Shown: piece by piece, positions 33,973 to 45,481 of the stretch | Position numbering within the stretch: position 1 is the first letter of the stretch | How the letters are laid out: each line of letters opens with the position of its first letter | Source of the DNA: Neoarius graeffei | Lineage: Eukaryota; Chordata; Actinopteri; Siluriformes; Ariidae | Reading direction: 5' to 3' | Assembly: GCF_027579695.1 (NCBI RefSeq) | Contig: NC_083577.1 | Coordinates: forward strand, 31,361,198-31,425,197 | DNA: 64,000 nucleotides | Notes under the pieces: generated by a model | What the model was told of the DNA's origin: nothing | Seen by the model: only the letters and a program-made list of their open reading frames with translations | Databases searched by the model: none | Position numbers and translations under genes: made by a program

Positions 33973-35350
33973 CTAGTTTAATGGCATGCAGTTGGGCTGC
34001 GCGGATGCTGCAGCTGGACGAGACACACTTGGACAGTCTTTCTTGAAGTGACCAGGCTGGAAGCAGTTACGGCAGACTTTCAGCAGCTTGCAGTGGCTGA
34101 AGGTGGAGTGGTCAGTGCTGCTGCACACACAGCAAGGAAAGGACACTGGTAGCTGAGGCGGCTGCTGAGGCTGCATCTGGCATGACACTGACTGGGGAGC
34201 AGAGCACAGTGTGATCACTTTATTCAGCATGTTTACCACCTCTCGCATACTTGGCTCTTCCTCCGCACGATTCACAGTGAGTGGCACAGCTGCAGGTGGC
34301 TGGTGAAGCAAAGGATGACTTGTTGCCTCTGACTGCATATGAGTTGTTGAACTGTGTTGACTGATTGACCACCACATGGCCAGGACTGCAAATAGGAGGA
34401 GAAAGCTGACACACTGAAGCCCCACATCGTAGATCTCTCTGGTGGTCATCCAGCCGCTCCTGGACTTCCGAGGCTGACCATTTCCCAGCTGGTTTGCTTT
34501 TGAAAGACAGGGCAAGGTGAGTGTCTGGGCAGTGAGTAACAAACATCATTACTACTTCAGCACTCATGTCTTCAACACATTTACCCTGCCTGCGGAGGCA
34601 CTCATCAGCAACATCAATGGCCTTGTTTAATCGTACCCATTAATCAAGTGCACTCTCACCTGTTTTCGGAAGTGTGCTATAAAAGTCTGCCATAGGCATG
34701 CCAGAGTAAGGGAGCTTGCTGAAATTCTGCTTCAGTATGTCAAAAACAGCTGCAGGGTGGCTAAAGGGGTCAATGTCTGGGCTGCTACGCAGTGAAACCT
34801 TCACAATGTCCCTGGCTTTCCCCATCAGCCTGCTTGCTATCACATCATACATCTCAGTAGTGCTGCACTTATGTCTGCACAGGTAACTCTGCATCAAATC
34901 TTCCCATTCATGGACAGTGCATGTGTCAGTGTGGTCACCTCTGAAGAATGGGGGTGGTTTAACATCTGATTAGACTAACACATTCAGTCTTGAGGCATCC
35001 AAGCACCCCCTTGAGCAGGTCTGTGTTGCATGTACTGGGGCTGAATGACTGCTAGGTATATCATGCATTGTATTGTTAATGTCATGTGCTTGCTCTGTAT
35101 GTCTAATAGGATAATCAACTGTATTAGTGTTTGCCACCTGCCCTGGTGTATTTCTGACTATGTGGGTGATAGGGGTGGAACATGCTACTGGTCCCAGAGC
35201 TGACTGGCCTACCCTTTGATAACTGGCCTTTCCCTCTGAACTCATAAAGCAACCTCTCCCAAACCCACGAGATACATAAACACCATTCATTCTGGACAGT
35301 GACATTCTGACTGGAGTGATTATGCAAACATAGAAAAATATACCATTCAA
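33973..35350 (-). pseudogene. Gypsy copy 6 gag with zinc knuckle
   Basis: Gag remains in several frames: FDILKQNFSKLPYSGMPMADFY, a TAA stop after TGESALD, DEVLRRQG-like and SAEVVMMFVTHCPDTHLALSF. The C-terminal CCHC knuckle is CRNCFQPGHFKKDCP at about 34083-34039, preceded by another Cys/His group CCVCSSTDHSTFSHC. This supports an RNA-binding nucleocapsid. Confidence 0.78.
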
Positions 35351-35541
35351 AAGCGAAACTTAAATATATAAGGAGTAGCCTTATTTCTTAAATGAAAATG
35401 TAATAAACTAGGCTATACATTCAGTTTATAGGTCTGTTCACATAGTAGCCCATGAAATAGTCAACATAAAATCAGCCCATGTAAAAATAGAAAACGCTTT
35501 CAAAACAGCGATACTCTATAGAATGTTCAAAGGGCTTAGAA

Positions 35542-36983
35542 CAGGGGTCATCAAACTATGGCCCGCGGGCCGACTCTGGCCCGCCACCCCCCTTTGACCG
35601 GCCCCCCAGCCCCTCTGCCCCCCACCACTTGAACCAGCCCTATGAAGCAATCCCCAAAAGTGGTCATGGCCTATTTTTTTAAATTGCTTTTTGGCAAATA
35701 ATAACATGTCTGCATCTTGTATTTTGTTGATTTTATCAATTAAAATTGATATTTAGTTATAAAATGAACTATTCATATTTTCCGAATTTTCGTCATATGC
35801 TCGTGATCAAGCAGTGACAGGCAGCGCACGTGCAGAGAACTGTCAGTGTTCAGGACAGCAAAATGGCTAGCGGTCAGTGAAAAGCTGACAGAGAGTGCAG
35901 AGTTTTTAAAGAGCAGTGGACCACCGATTATTTTTTTGTTCAGTGTAAGGACCGTGCAGTTTGTCTTGTATGTAAAGAAAGTGTGTCGGTTTTCAAAGAA
36001 TATAATCTGCATTATCACTACAAAACCCGCCACAAAGAGTATACTAGTTTGCGAGGGCAAACAAGAGAAGACAGGATTCGGAGGATGAAATGCAGACTGG
36101 CTGCACAACAGAATGTATTCCTTCGCCAAACCCAGATCAACCAGGCTGCTGTCCGAGCTAGCTATAAGGTAGCTCAACTACTAGCTACCCATGGAAAGCT
36201 GTTTACTGATGGGGACTTTGTTAAAGTATGCATGCTTGCTGTGGCCGAGGAGGTGTGTCCTGACAAGAAGGATGCGCTCAATGCGGTGAGTCTCTCCGCA
36301 CCTACTATGACCAGGCAAACCGAAGATTTGGGGGACAACGTGTATGACCAGCTGAATGAGAAAGCATCAGAATTCGAGTTTTTTTGCTTTGGCCATGGAT
36401 GAGAGCAATGACATGCAAGACACAGCACAACTGCTGTGATCTATTGATCTATTGCTCATATTATAATTTCACTGTTTTTTTAAATGTATTTATTTTATCA
36501 GCCTATTTATTTGACCTTTATTAAGTGCTGCACACAATTATTATTAATATTATTAATAATATCAACAGGGCTACCTACAATTTATAATTTTCCACTCACC
36601 TTTGCCAGTGTCAATCACCTCAACTAGGCAGATGTTTCTTACCTTGACAGCTTTGATGTTATTTTTATTAGAAAATAAATAAATGGAATATCTGTGGTAT
36701 TTCAAATTAAAACAAAGTGTGAAGACTCGATTACTACGTTTGCAAACCACTAGTAGAGATAAACAAATATGTGCCAGGAATCAAGTGTTGATATAGTAGT
36801 GTGGATATAGTAGTGTGGATGGCTGTGCCAGGCTAGTAATCTCTACTACACAATGAGGCCTGCAGGTAGTCATATTTGTCTGGATCATACAATTCTATGT
36901 TATATAGCTGACCCGACCCCGGCCCCCTATCACAGTCAGGAATGACAATCTGGCCCCCAGAGAAAAAAGTTTGGTGACCCCTG
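35542..36983 (+). mobile_element. hAT transposon inside gypsy copy 6, internally deleted
   Basis: Ends CAGGGGTCATCAAACT at 35542 and its inverse (AGTTTGGTGACCCCTG) at 36983. A perfect 8 bp duplication GCTTAGAA flanks it (35534-35541, 36984-36991). It holds only the N-terminal third of a transposase followed by AT-rich sequence, so the catalytic part has been deleted. Confidence 0.92.
35863..36402 (+). pseudogene. hAT transposase N-terminus with BED-like finger
   Basis: ATG at 35863 begins MASGQ then TGA (35878-35880), continuing in frame with KADRECRVFKEQW. A Cys-Cys-His-His finger follows (CLVC, then HYHYKTRHKEY), and a helical region AAQQNVFLRQTQINQAAVRASYK, DGDFVKVCMLAVAEEVCP and SLSAPTMTRQTEDLGDN. 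This layout matches the hAT proteins related to GTF2IRD2 and Charlie elements. A T-run frameshift near 36380 ends the frame just before AMDESND. Catalytic Asp and Glu blocks are absent. Confidence 0.8.
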
Positions 36984-37185
36984 GCTTAGAATGTTCAAAA
37001 CTAAAACACTACATGATGTAAATACCTTACGCACAAACCATGGTATAAATACAGCTGCGCGATTGCTTTCCAGCAATCAGTCGAGGAGTGGAGGATGCTA
37101 GGTGGGGGAACTAGCAGATGTTAGCAGCGGCGTTCCCGGTGATCTAGTGAGCGTAGATCAGACGAACCAAGGGTCACGGTACCAT

Positions 37186-37915
37186 TGTAACCGGGGGTGA
37201 ACTTCTGCATTGCGCTGTTGTTGTTTTAAATGATGACCCAAAACGAGTGCTGCACTGAAGCTTTATTTTCTGTACATAAGCAAATAAAAAAAAAAGTTGG
37301 TCCCCCATGCATCTACTCCTCCAACTCCTCTATCCATAGGGATATCAAATCAGGAAAGAGTGCATGCTTTTAAAGAAATAATAAAACATGGCACACCTGT
37401 ACATAAGCAAATCAAAATGCAAATGTTGGTCCTCCATGCATCTACTCCTCCAACTCCTAAAACAGCCAAAAACCAGACAAGCATAGTGCCACAGCTACTG
37501 TAGTTAAGCTAGTCTTGCCTATCTAAACATAGCTGGAATCCACTGTGGGGCTAGCCCCCACATGTGGCGAGACAGAAAAACATAAACAGTACTCTTAGAA
37601 AAGTCATCTCACAAAAATAACCCAAAAATAATGTACATAAAATAGATACAGATAAAATGAGTGCAATTAAACTCATTTTATCAGATTGATATTTTATCAG
37701 ATTGATTATCAGCTAATATCACCCAATCTACCTCTATCCATAGGAATATCAAAACAGGAAAGAGGAAGGGGGGATGAAGACAGATAAGGTGTGGGGGGGG
37801 GGGGGGCTACCAGGACCCTAAAAGCAGTGTACCAAGTAAAAGAATACTACAATGCAGACTAGATCTATTGTGCAATTATACATTAAAACACAGGTGATTA
37901 TTCTAACCTGTTACA
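37186..37915 (-). repeat. 5' LTR of gypsy copy 6
   Basis: 730 bp counterpart of 28361-29119 with the same TGTAAC start, the same 62 bp internal direct repeat and the same CTAACCTGTTACA end. It differs by a rearranged ATTTTATCAGATTG segment near 37675 and a G run near 37794-37806. Confidence 0.88.
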
Positions 37916-38341
37916 TGTGTAAGGCTCTAATCCCATTGAGTGCTTTCTGTATCCACTTCTTTTGAGTGTACTTCTTGGTTTTAATAACTTGCTTGTTTGC
38001 TGTACACAAGCATGTCAATAAGTTCTTGTGGTAATGGATCAGACTCCATTTTTGGATCATTGATCCCTTTGGACTGAGAATGCCCTGCATGCATTGTTTG
38101 GCCTCTGGCACATCCATACAGTTTTAAATACAAAACCTTAATTTGTTTGTATTTATTTAAGTCCTGGGCTCCCGTCTGTAATAGGGAATGATATTGCATC
38201 CCATTAATACACTTTACAGTAGATAATGAGATTCTAATAGAATAGATGAGGCAAAATAATTGGGGATCTTTTTTAACATGCCCCGACTTCTTACAAGTAT
38301 GAATAGGTGGGCCTTAAAGTAGAAAAGGTTGAGAACCCCTG
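37916..38341. other. Flanking DNA with a possible hAT-type terminus
   Basis: No gene. The last bases GGTTGAGAACCCCTG at 38327-38341 look like the right end of a hAT MITE (CAGGGGTTCTCAACC inverse), but no left partner was found. Gmr1-like sequence starts immediately after it. Confidence 0.35.
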
Positions 38342-39174
38342 AGATAGTGGAGTTAAGGGGATCTGCCAAAATCCCTTTGTTAAATCCAGCGTTGAATAAA
38401 AATGAGCTGCGCCCAACCGATCAAGCAACTCGTCAATGTGAGGCATCAGGTACGCATCGAATTTGAACACTGCACTGACATTTCTGTCACCCACACAGAA
38501 CTGGGCTGACCAATCGGTCTTGGGGACCAAGCCCACCAGGCTGCTCAAGTTGCTGTGTGATTCCTCGACTGTTCCCATTTTGAGCATGGCCTTGAGTTTG
38601 TCCCGAACCATGGTTTTCTTGTGTTTGGGTAAGCGGTATGGGCAGCTACACACCACCACCCCTGGGGGAGTCTCAATGTGGTGTTCTATGAGGTGGATGC
38701 AACCAGGAAGGGGAAAGAAAATGTCAGAAAACTCCGCTTGCAACTTGGCAACGAACATGAATTTGGATGGTAAGAGGTGGTCTCCACAGGGGACCAGGGT
38801 GGGTTGAGTGGCTACATTTGTTTTTACCTCTGGTCCCAGCTCCTCCCTCTCCAGAACTACCGTACCATTGCCAATGCCACAGGAATACCCTTATTCCAGA
38901 GTTTAAGCAGATTGAGGCAGTATATCTCCAGCACCCTGCCCTATCCATTTGCTTCACCTTATAGTTGACATCCAGAGCTCACCGTGTGACCTCAAAGGGC
39001 CCTTGCCACTTGATGAGCAATTTAGAGCTTGACATGGGTAATACTGTAGCATGATGTGGGTAATAGTACACACACATCATTAATAAGATGCAGGTATGAT
39101 CACTTTGCCACTCACCTTCCCCAGCCTCACCCTCCATTCAAAAGCTGGCACTTCACCACACCCCCACTGCCACA
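38342..39174 (-). mobile_element. Gmr1-like retrotransposon fragment, copy 4
   Basis: Minus-strand remnant: part of an LTR (about 39096-39174, starting TGTGGCAGTGGGGGTGTGG), then after a deletion the integrase C-terminal region (KWQGPFEVTR near 39020), a linker, and the RT N-terminal region (38758-38291: LIEHHIETPPGVVVCSCPYRLPKHKK, GTVEESHSN, FYSTLDLTKGFWQIPLTP). Integrase precedes RT, confirming the pol order of the family. Many substitutions, no full domain. Confidence 0.8.
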
Positions 39175-39559
39175 CTGTCATATAATCATTATTGAAATAC
39201 AACCCCGATTCAAAAAAAGTTGGGACAAAGTACAAATTGTAAATAAAAACGGAATGCAATAATTTACAAATCTCAAAAAATGATACTGTATTCACAATAG
39301 AACATAGACAACATATCAAATGTCGAAAGTGAGACATTTTGAAATTTCATGCCAAATATTGGCTCATTTGAAATTTCATGACAGCAACACATCTCAAAAA
39401 AGTTGGGACAGGGGCAATAAGAGGCTGGAAATGTTAAAGGTACAAAAAAGGAACAGCTGGAGAGCCAAATTGCAACTCATTAGGTCAATTGGCAATAGGT
39501 CATTAACATGACTGGGTATAAAAAGAGCATTTTGGAGTGTCAGCGGCTCTCAGAAGTAT

Positions 39560-40587
39560 ATGGGAAGAGGATCACCAATCCCCCTAAATCTGCGCCGACA
39601 AACAGTGGAGCAATATCAGAAAGGAGTTCGACAGTGTAAAATTCCAAAGAGTTTGAACACATCATCATCTACAGTGCATAATATCATTAAAAGATTCAGA
39701 GAATCTGGAAGAATCTCTGTGTGTAACGGTCAAGGCCGGAAAACCATACTGGGTGCCCGAGATCTTCGGGCCCTTAGACGGCACTGCATCACATACAGGC
39801 ATGCTTCTGTATTGGAAATAACAAAATGGGCTCAGGAATATTTCCAGAGAACATTATCTGTGAACACAATTCACCGTGCCATCCGCCGTTGCCAGCTAAA
39901 ACTCTATAGTTCAAAGAAGAAGCCGTATCTAAACATGATCCAGAAGAGTAGACGTCTTCTCTGGGCCAAGGCTCATTTAAAATGGACTGTGGCAAAGTGG
40001 AAAACTGTTCTGTGGTCAGACGAATCAAAATTTGAAGTTCTTTATGGAAATCAGGGACGCCGTGTCATTCGGACTAAAAAGGAGAAGGACAACCCAAGTT
40101 GTTATCAGCGCTCAGTTCAGAAGCCTGCATCTCTGATGGTATTGGGTTGCATTAGTGCGTGTGGCATGGGCAGCTTACACATCTGGAAAGACACCATCAA
40201 TGCTGAAAGGTATATCCAGGTTCTAGAGCAACATACTGTATGCTCCCATCCAGATGACGTCTCTTTCAGGGAAGACCTTGCATTTTCCAACATGACAATG
40301 CCAAACCACATACTGCATCAATTACAGCATCATGGCTGCATAGAATAAGGGTCTGGGTACTGAACTGGCCAGCCTGCAGTCCAGATCTTTCACCCATAGA
40401 AAAAATTTGGTGCATCATAAAACGGAAGATACGACAAAAAAGACCTAAGAGAGTTGAGCAACTAGAATCCTACATGAGACAAGAATGGGTTAACATTCCT
40501 ATCCCTAAACTTGAGCAACTTGTCTCCTCAGTCCCGAGACGTTTACAGACCATTGTAAAGAGAAAAGGGGATGTCTCATCGTGGTAA
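39560..40587 (+). pseudogene. Tc1-like transposase (element C), one frameshift
   Basis: ATG at 39560 gives MGRGSPIPLNLRRQTVEQY, a helix-turn-helix N-terminus, then STVHNIIKRFRESGRI, GRKTILGARDLRALRR and the catalytic VLWSDESKFEVLYG. It is followed by SLMVLGCISACGMGSLHIW. A one-base shift near 40275-40290 moves the second Asp block (FQHDNAKPHT) and the third block (CSPDLSPIEKIWCIIK) into another frame. That frame runs to a TAA near 40585 after KRKGDVSSW. Otherwise nearly complete, about 340 codons as usual for Tc1. The shift would abolish activity. Confidence 0.9.
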
Positions 40588-40700
40588 ACATGGCATTGTC
40601 CCAATTTTTTTTGAGATGTGTTGTTGTCATGAAATTTAAAATCACCTATTTTTTTTCTTTCAATGATACATTTTCTCAGTTTAAACATTTGATATGTCAT

Positions 40701-40806
40701 TGTAGAAGTCAGAGTGGGTGGGTGGAGTACAGAAGTACGGCAGGCCAGAACTGAGTTCCCAAACTCTTATTTTTGCTTTTCAGCTTTAACTTCACACTCT
40801 CCCAGT

Positions 40807-40859
<53 letters not shown>

Positions 40860-41041
40860 GTCTTCTGGTGCGGGAGAGAGCCCCCTTCCTCTGCCCTCTC
40901 TCTCCTTATATAGGGCGTGGTTGCTGGGAAGACACACAAACACAGGTTAATTCACATCAGGTGTAGTGATTCTGCCACTTACCTTCCCTGACTCCACCCT
41001 CCGGTCACAGACTGATGCTTGACCATGCCCCCACTGCCACA
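40701..41041 (-). repeat. 3' LTR of Gmr1-like copy 3
   Basis: 341 bp. Contains an (AC)n tract at about 40815-40858 and the inverse TATATAA element near 40908-40914. It is preceded on the element strand by the polypurine tract GGGCGGTGGGGGTA (41042-41055) and, further inside, an 18-base C run on the plus strand (41093-41110). Confidence 0.92.
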
Positions 41042-44000
41042 TACCCCCACCGCCCGACTCAGGCCAGGCAGCCATCTGGCCCGCAGCCGACTCCCCCCCC
41101 CCCCCCCCCCTTGACGGGAGAGAAAGTCCGCCACGACCATCTGCGCCCCCGGCCTGTGGACCACCTTGAACTTAAAGGGTTGGAGTGCCAGATACCAACG
41201 GGTGATCCACGCGTTGGCATCCTTCATGCGGTGGAGCCACTGGAGGGGCGCGTGGTCCGAACAGAGGGTGAAAGGGCGTTCCAGCAGGTAGTAACGGAGG
41301 GCGAGGACCGCCCACTTGATTGCCAGGCACTCCTTTTCAATGGTGCTGTAGCGCCCCTCATGCACTGACAGCTTCTGACTAATGTAAAGCACTGGGCGAT
41401 CCTCCCCCTCCACCTCCTGGGACAAAACAGCCCCCATCCCTCTGTCCAACGCATCCATCTGCAATATAAAAGGGAGAGAAAAGTCAGGGGAGTGTAACAG
41501 TGGCCCCCCACACAGTGCAGCCTTTACCTCAGAAAAAGCCCGCTGGCATTGCTCCGTCCACTGGACCGGATCTGGTGCCCCATTTTTAGTGAGATCAGTC
41601 ACTGGGCTGGTGACGTCTGAATAATTAGGTATAAACTTACGATAATAACCAGCCAGCCCCATGAACTGTCTCACCCCCTTTTTGGTCTTGGGCCTTGGGC
41701 AGGCCGCAATCACTGCAGTCTTGTTAATTTGGGGACGCACCTGCCCATTGCCCAAGTGGAAGCCCAGATACCGTACTTCCACCCACCCAATCGCACACTT
41801 CTTCGGGTTGGCTGTGAGACCTGCCTGCCTCAGCGACCTAAGGACAGCCCTCAGGTGTTGTAGGTGCTGCGGCCAGTCATTACTATAAATAATGATGTCG
41901 TCAAGGTATGCGGCAGCATAGGTGGCGTGGGGGTGGAGGACCCTATCCATCAGCTGCTGAAACGTAGCAGGTGCCCAAAACAGCCCAAAAGGAAGTGTGA
42001 CAAACTGGTGTAAGCCGAACGGTGTGGAAAAGGCCGTTTTTTCTCAGGATAATGGAGTCAAGGGGATCTGCCAATGACCCTTTGTCAAATCCAGTGTCGA
42101 GTAAAAGCGAGCTGTGCCTAGTCGATCAAGCAACTCATCAGTACGAGGCAATGGGTATGCGTCGAATTTAGACACCGCGTTGACTTTTCTATAGTCTACA
42201 CAGAACCGGACCGACCCATCGGCCTTGGGTACCAAGACCACCGGGCTGCTCCAGTTGCTGTGGGACTCCTCGACGATGCCCATTTCGAGCATGGCCTCGA
42301 GTTCTTACCGAATCACTTTTTTCTTGTGTTTGGGTAGCCTGTAAGGGCGGCTACGCACTACCACCCCCGGGGGCATCTCAATGTGGTGCTCTATGAGGTC
42401 GGTGCGGCCGGGCAGGGGCGAGAACATGTCCAAAAATTCGGTCTGCAACTGGGCAACCTCTGCGAGTTGGGTCGGGGAGAGATCGTCTCCACAAGGGACT
42501 GGAGAGGTACGCGATGCCAATGTTCCCTATTGAACCTCCGGCCCCAGCTCCGCCTTCTCCGGAACCACCGACACCAACGCCATGGGGACCTCCTTGTTCC
42601 AGAGTTTGAGCAGGTAAATCTGTAGCGCCCCACCCCTGTACGTTCGCCTCACCTCGTAGTCGACGTCCCCGACTCGCTGTGTGACCTCAAAGGGTCCTTG
42701 CCACTTGGCGATTAATTTGGAGCTCGATGTGGGCAACAGTATGAGTACTTTATCTCCCGGTGCGAACTCCCTAAGGCGCGTACCCTTGTCATACAGGCGG
42801 GTTTGCCGTTCTTGGGCCTGCCGCAAATTCTCCTGGGTTAGGTGCGTGAGTGTGTGGAGTTTTGCGCGCAGGTCAATAACATATTGAATTTCATTTTTAC
42901 TTGGTGAAGGTCCCTCCTCCCAATTTTCTTGCAGCACGTCTAAAATGCCACGCGGCTTACGCCCATATAACAATTAGAACGGGGAGAACCCTGTGGAGGG
43001 TTGTGGGACCTCTCGCACTGCAAACAACAAGGGTTCGAGCCATTTATCCCAATTACGTGCATCCTCGCTTATGAATTTCTTAATTATATTTTTGAGGGTG
43101 CGATTGAATCGTTCAACTAAACTGTCCGTTTGTGGGTGATAAACGCTGGTGCAGATCGGCTTAATACCTAATAATCCATACAGTTCGTTCAGTGTTTGTG
43201 ACATAAACGAGGTGCCTTGATCAGTCAGAATCGCTTTCGGGATTCCAACTCGGGAGATGATGCGGAAGAGTGCTTCCGCAATACTGTGTGCTGAGATATT
43301 GCGAAGAGGCACTGCTTCTGGGTATCGTGTTGCATAGTCCACCAGAACTAATATAAAGCGGTACCCTCGCGCTGACCGATCTAATGGCCCGACGAGATCC
43401 ATCCCAATTCTTTTGAATGGGATCTCAATTAATGGTAGAGGGCGTAAAGGTGCTTTTGGAATGGCCGCTGGATTTACTAACTGGCATTCGCGGCACACCG
43501 TACACCACCTACGGACATCGCCGCGAATCCCTGGCCAATAGAACCGGGCCATTATTCGGGCTAGTGTTTTATCCTGCCCTAAGTGTCCAGCCATGGGATT
43601 AAAGTGAGCTGCCTGGAATACCAATTCCCGGTGGCTTTTTGGAATCAAGAGCTGCGTGATTTGTTCTTTAGTCTGAGTGTCCTGCGTCACTTGGTATAAT
43701 CTATCCTTCATAATAGAAAAATAAGGGAAGGATGGGGTGGCGTTTGGCTGGAGCGTTTGACCATCGATTACTCTCACTTGGTCGAATGCATGCCGCAGAG
43801 TCTCGTCTCGCGACTGCTCTAACGGGAAATCCACGAGGGATTCCCCGAGAGAGGGAGGAGGAGCTGGCGGCTCCTCACTCTGACGCAGAGATGACGTAGA
43901 CGGCTCTGTGACAGCTGCTCCCGCCAAAGCGACACCAGGACCTCCCCTTGCTGAACTACGGTAGGACCCACTCTTTACTAAATGACTCATTAATGCCCCG

Positions 44001-44431
44001 AATCCCGGCCAATCAGTCCCCAAAATTATCGAGTGGGTGAGGCGAGGATTAATCGCCACCTTTACTCTAAATTTTTCCCCTCTGAAAAAAATGTGGACTG
44101 ACACTAAAGGGTAGCTGTGAACATCCCCATGCACACACAACACTTTCACCCCCTGTGCTCCCCCCAATGCCTCGTCTTGCACCAGGCTTTGGTGAATTGA
44201 GGTCTGATTGCAGCCAGAGTCCACCAAAGCCTGATATGTATCCCCTTGGATACTCACCGGTATGCAATACGCTCCGGCCCGATCGAGGGCGGCTCCTGGC
44301 GCGTTGGGGATCCGAACCACCGTGCCCACTTCCATCACCGAGCATTGCTGTTGGAGGTGGCCCGGCTCCCCGCAGCACCAGCAAACCGGCCCGGGCTTTT
44401 TCTCTGCACCGGTACTCTGGGGCTCACTCAC
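41042..44431 (-). pseudogene. Gmr1-like copy 3 pol: PR-IN-RT-RNase H in one frame with four stops
   Basis: One continuous frame. A CCHC knuckle CWCCGEPGHLQQQC opens it, then protease (ALVDSGCNQTSIHQ, ILGTDW). Integrase follows: zinc region HFNPMAGHLGQDKTL and CRECQLVNPAA, core GMDLVGPLDRS, LTDQGTSFMSQ and YHPQTDSLVERFNRTLK, and the C-terminal KWQGPFEVTQRVGDVDYEVRR. RT comes next (VVLVPKADGSVRFCVDYRKV, FYSTLDLTKGHWQIPL, YLDDIIIYSNDW with intact YLDD, FMGLAGYYRKFIPNYS), then RNase H (FILQMDALDRGMGAVLSQ, FTLCSDHAPLQWL, HRPGAQMVVADFLSRQ). Stops are at 42974-42976 (TAA), 42527-42529 (TAG), 42305-42307 (TAA) and 42044-42046 (TGA). In RNase H the first motif reads QMDALD where TDASD is usual. Confidence 0.92.
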
Positions 44432-45287
44432 CTGAGGGGGGGGTGAGAGACAGACACGGAAGTGGGAAACGGGAGGACACCGAGGGAGCCGGCCCCTGCC
44501 TCCATGGTGGGGGAACGGGGTGAAGATGAGACACAGAAGGGGAGGGAGAGAGAGAGAGAGTGGAGAGAAGCGAAGAGGGGATCTGTGATCCTGCCGCGGG
44601 AACAGACGCCAAATGATCCTCCGCCAACTCGATGGCCCGATCCAGCGACGCCGGGCGATGGCACTGGACCCACTCTGCCGTTCCTTTGGGAAGTTGTGCG
44701 ATGAACTGCTCCAGTGCCACCAGGTCGACGACTCCCTCGCCGTTGCGGTTGTCAGCCCTCAGCCACCGCCTGCAGGCATCCCGGAGTTGCTGGCCAAACA
44801 CGAACAGGCGGCCGACCTCCTCTAGGCGCAGAGCGCAGAAGCGCTGATGATGTTGTTTGGGAGTGCGCCCCACACATTGGAGGACGGCCCAGCGCAGGTC
44901 CACGTAGACCAGCCGGCTTTCGGCGGGGAGCTGTAGCATGGCCAGCTGCGCCTCGCCTGTTAGCAGGGGGAGGAGGCACACTGCGCGCTGTTCCACCGGC
45001 CACCCCGAGGCTTCTGCTGCTTGTTCAAATAGCGTGAGAAAGGCCTCGGGGTCATCGTGCAGGCCCATCTTCATCGGGGTGAGGTGGAGTGGACCCGCAG
45101 CGGTGGAGATGGTGGCCCCCGCCGACGCGAGGAGGTGCCGGAATGCCTGACGATCTTCCTGTTGTGCCAGCACCAGGGCCTCAAACCGTTGTTCTTGCTC
45201 CTTTCAGAGGGCGAGCAGCGCCTGGTGCTGGCTCTGTTGGGCCATGGTGAGGGCATGGATCAGGTCTGCGAAGGGGGAGGACTCCAT
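44424..45287 (-). pseudogene. Gmr1-like copy 3 gag
   Basis: ATG at 45287 begins MESSPFADLIHALTMAQQ. A TGA near 45206 replaces the Arg seen in copy 2 (LVALRKEQEQ). The frame then continues through LAQQEDRQAFRHLL, LFEQAAEASGWPVEQRAV, LPLLTGEAQLAMLQLPAE, VGRTPKQHHQRFCALRLEEVGRLFVFGQQLRDACRRWL and LAEDHLASVPAAG into a Ser/Pro-rich linker, ending just before the zinc knuckle. The knuckle is in the next frame because of a G-run length change near 44437-44444 compared with copy 2. Confidence 0.85.
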
Positions 45288-45311
45288 GGGGCTGTTCTCT
45301 TCTGTGCTCGG

Positions 45312-45329
45312 TCCTGGGTTTCGGCACCA
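45312..45329 (-). promoter_or_regulatory. Primer-binding site of Gmr1-like copy 3
   Basis: Minus strand TGGTGCCGAAACCCAGGA, one base after the LTR end. Copies 2 and 5 have TGGTGCCAAAACCCAGGA and TGGTGCCAAAACACGGGA at the same place. Confidence 0.75.
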
Positions 45330-45330
45330 C

Positions 45331-45444
45331 TGTAGAAGTCAGAGTGGGTGGGTGGAGCACAGAAGTACGTCAGGACAGAACTGAGTTCCAAAACTCTTTT
45401 ATTTTTGCTTTTCAGCTTTAACTTCACACTCTCCCGTGCATGCA

Positions 45445-45481
<37 letters not shown>

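Larger units (their letters stand above)
28361..37915 (-). mobile_element. Ty3/gypsy retrotransposon with canonical pol order (copy 6)
   Basis: Minus-strand element with LTRs at 37186-37915 (5') and 28361-29119 (3'). Between them lie gag with a zinc knuckle, protease, RT, RNase H and integrase in the usual Ty3/gypsy order. The flanks CGTG and TGTG could be a 4 bp duplication with one change. Just inside the 5' LTR, the minus-strand sequence TGGTACCGTGACCC is the probable primer-binding site. Next to the 3' LTR is the purine-rich CTGAGGGGGTGAG (29120-29132). A hAT element is inserted at 35542-36983. Multiple frameshifts make it defective. Confidence 0.88.

Noticed and set aside
44424..44445. 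Programmed frameshift between gag and pol of Gmr1-like copy 3
   Set aside because: Copy 2 reads through the same junction in one frame; the shift in copy 3 coincides with a longer G run, so it is a homopolymer indel.
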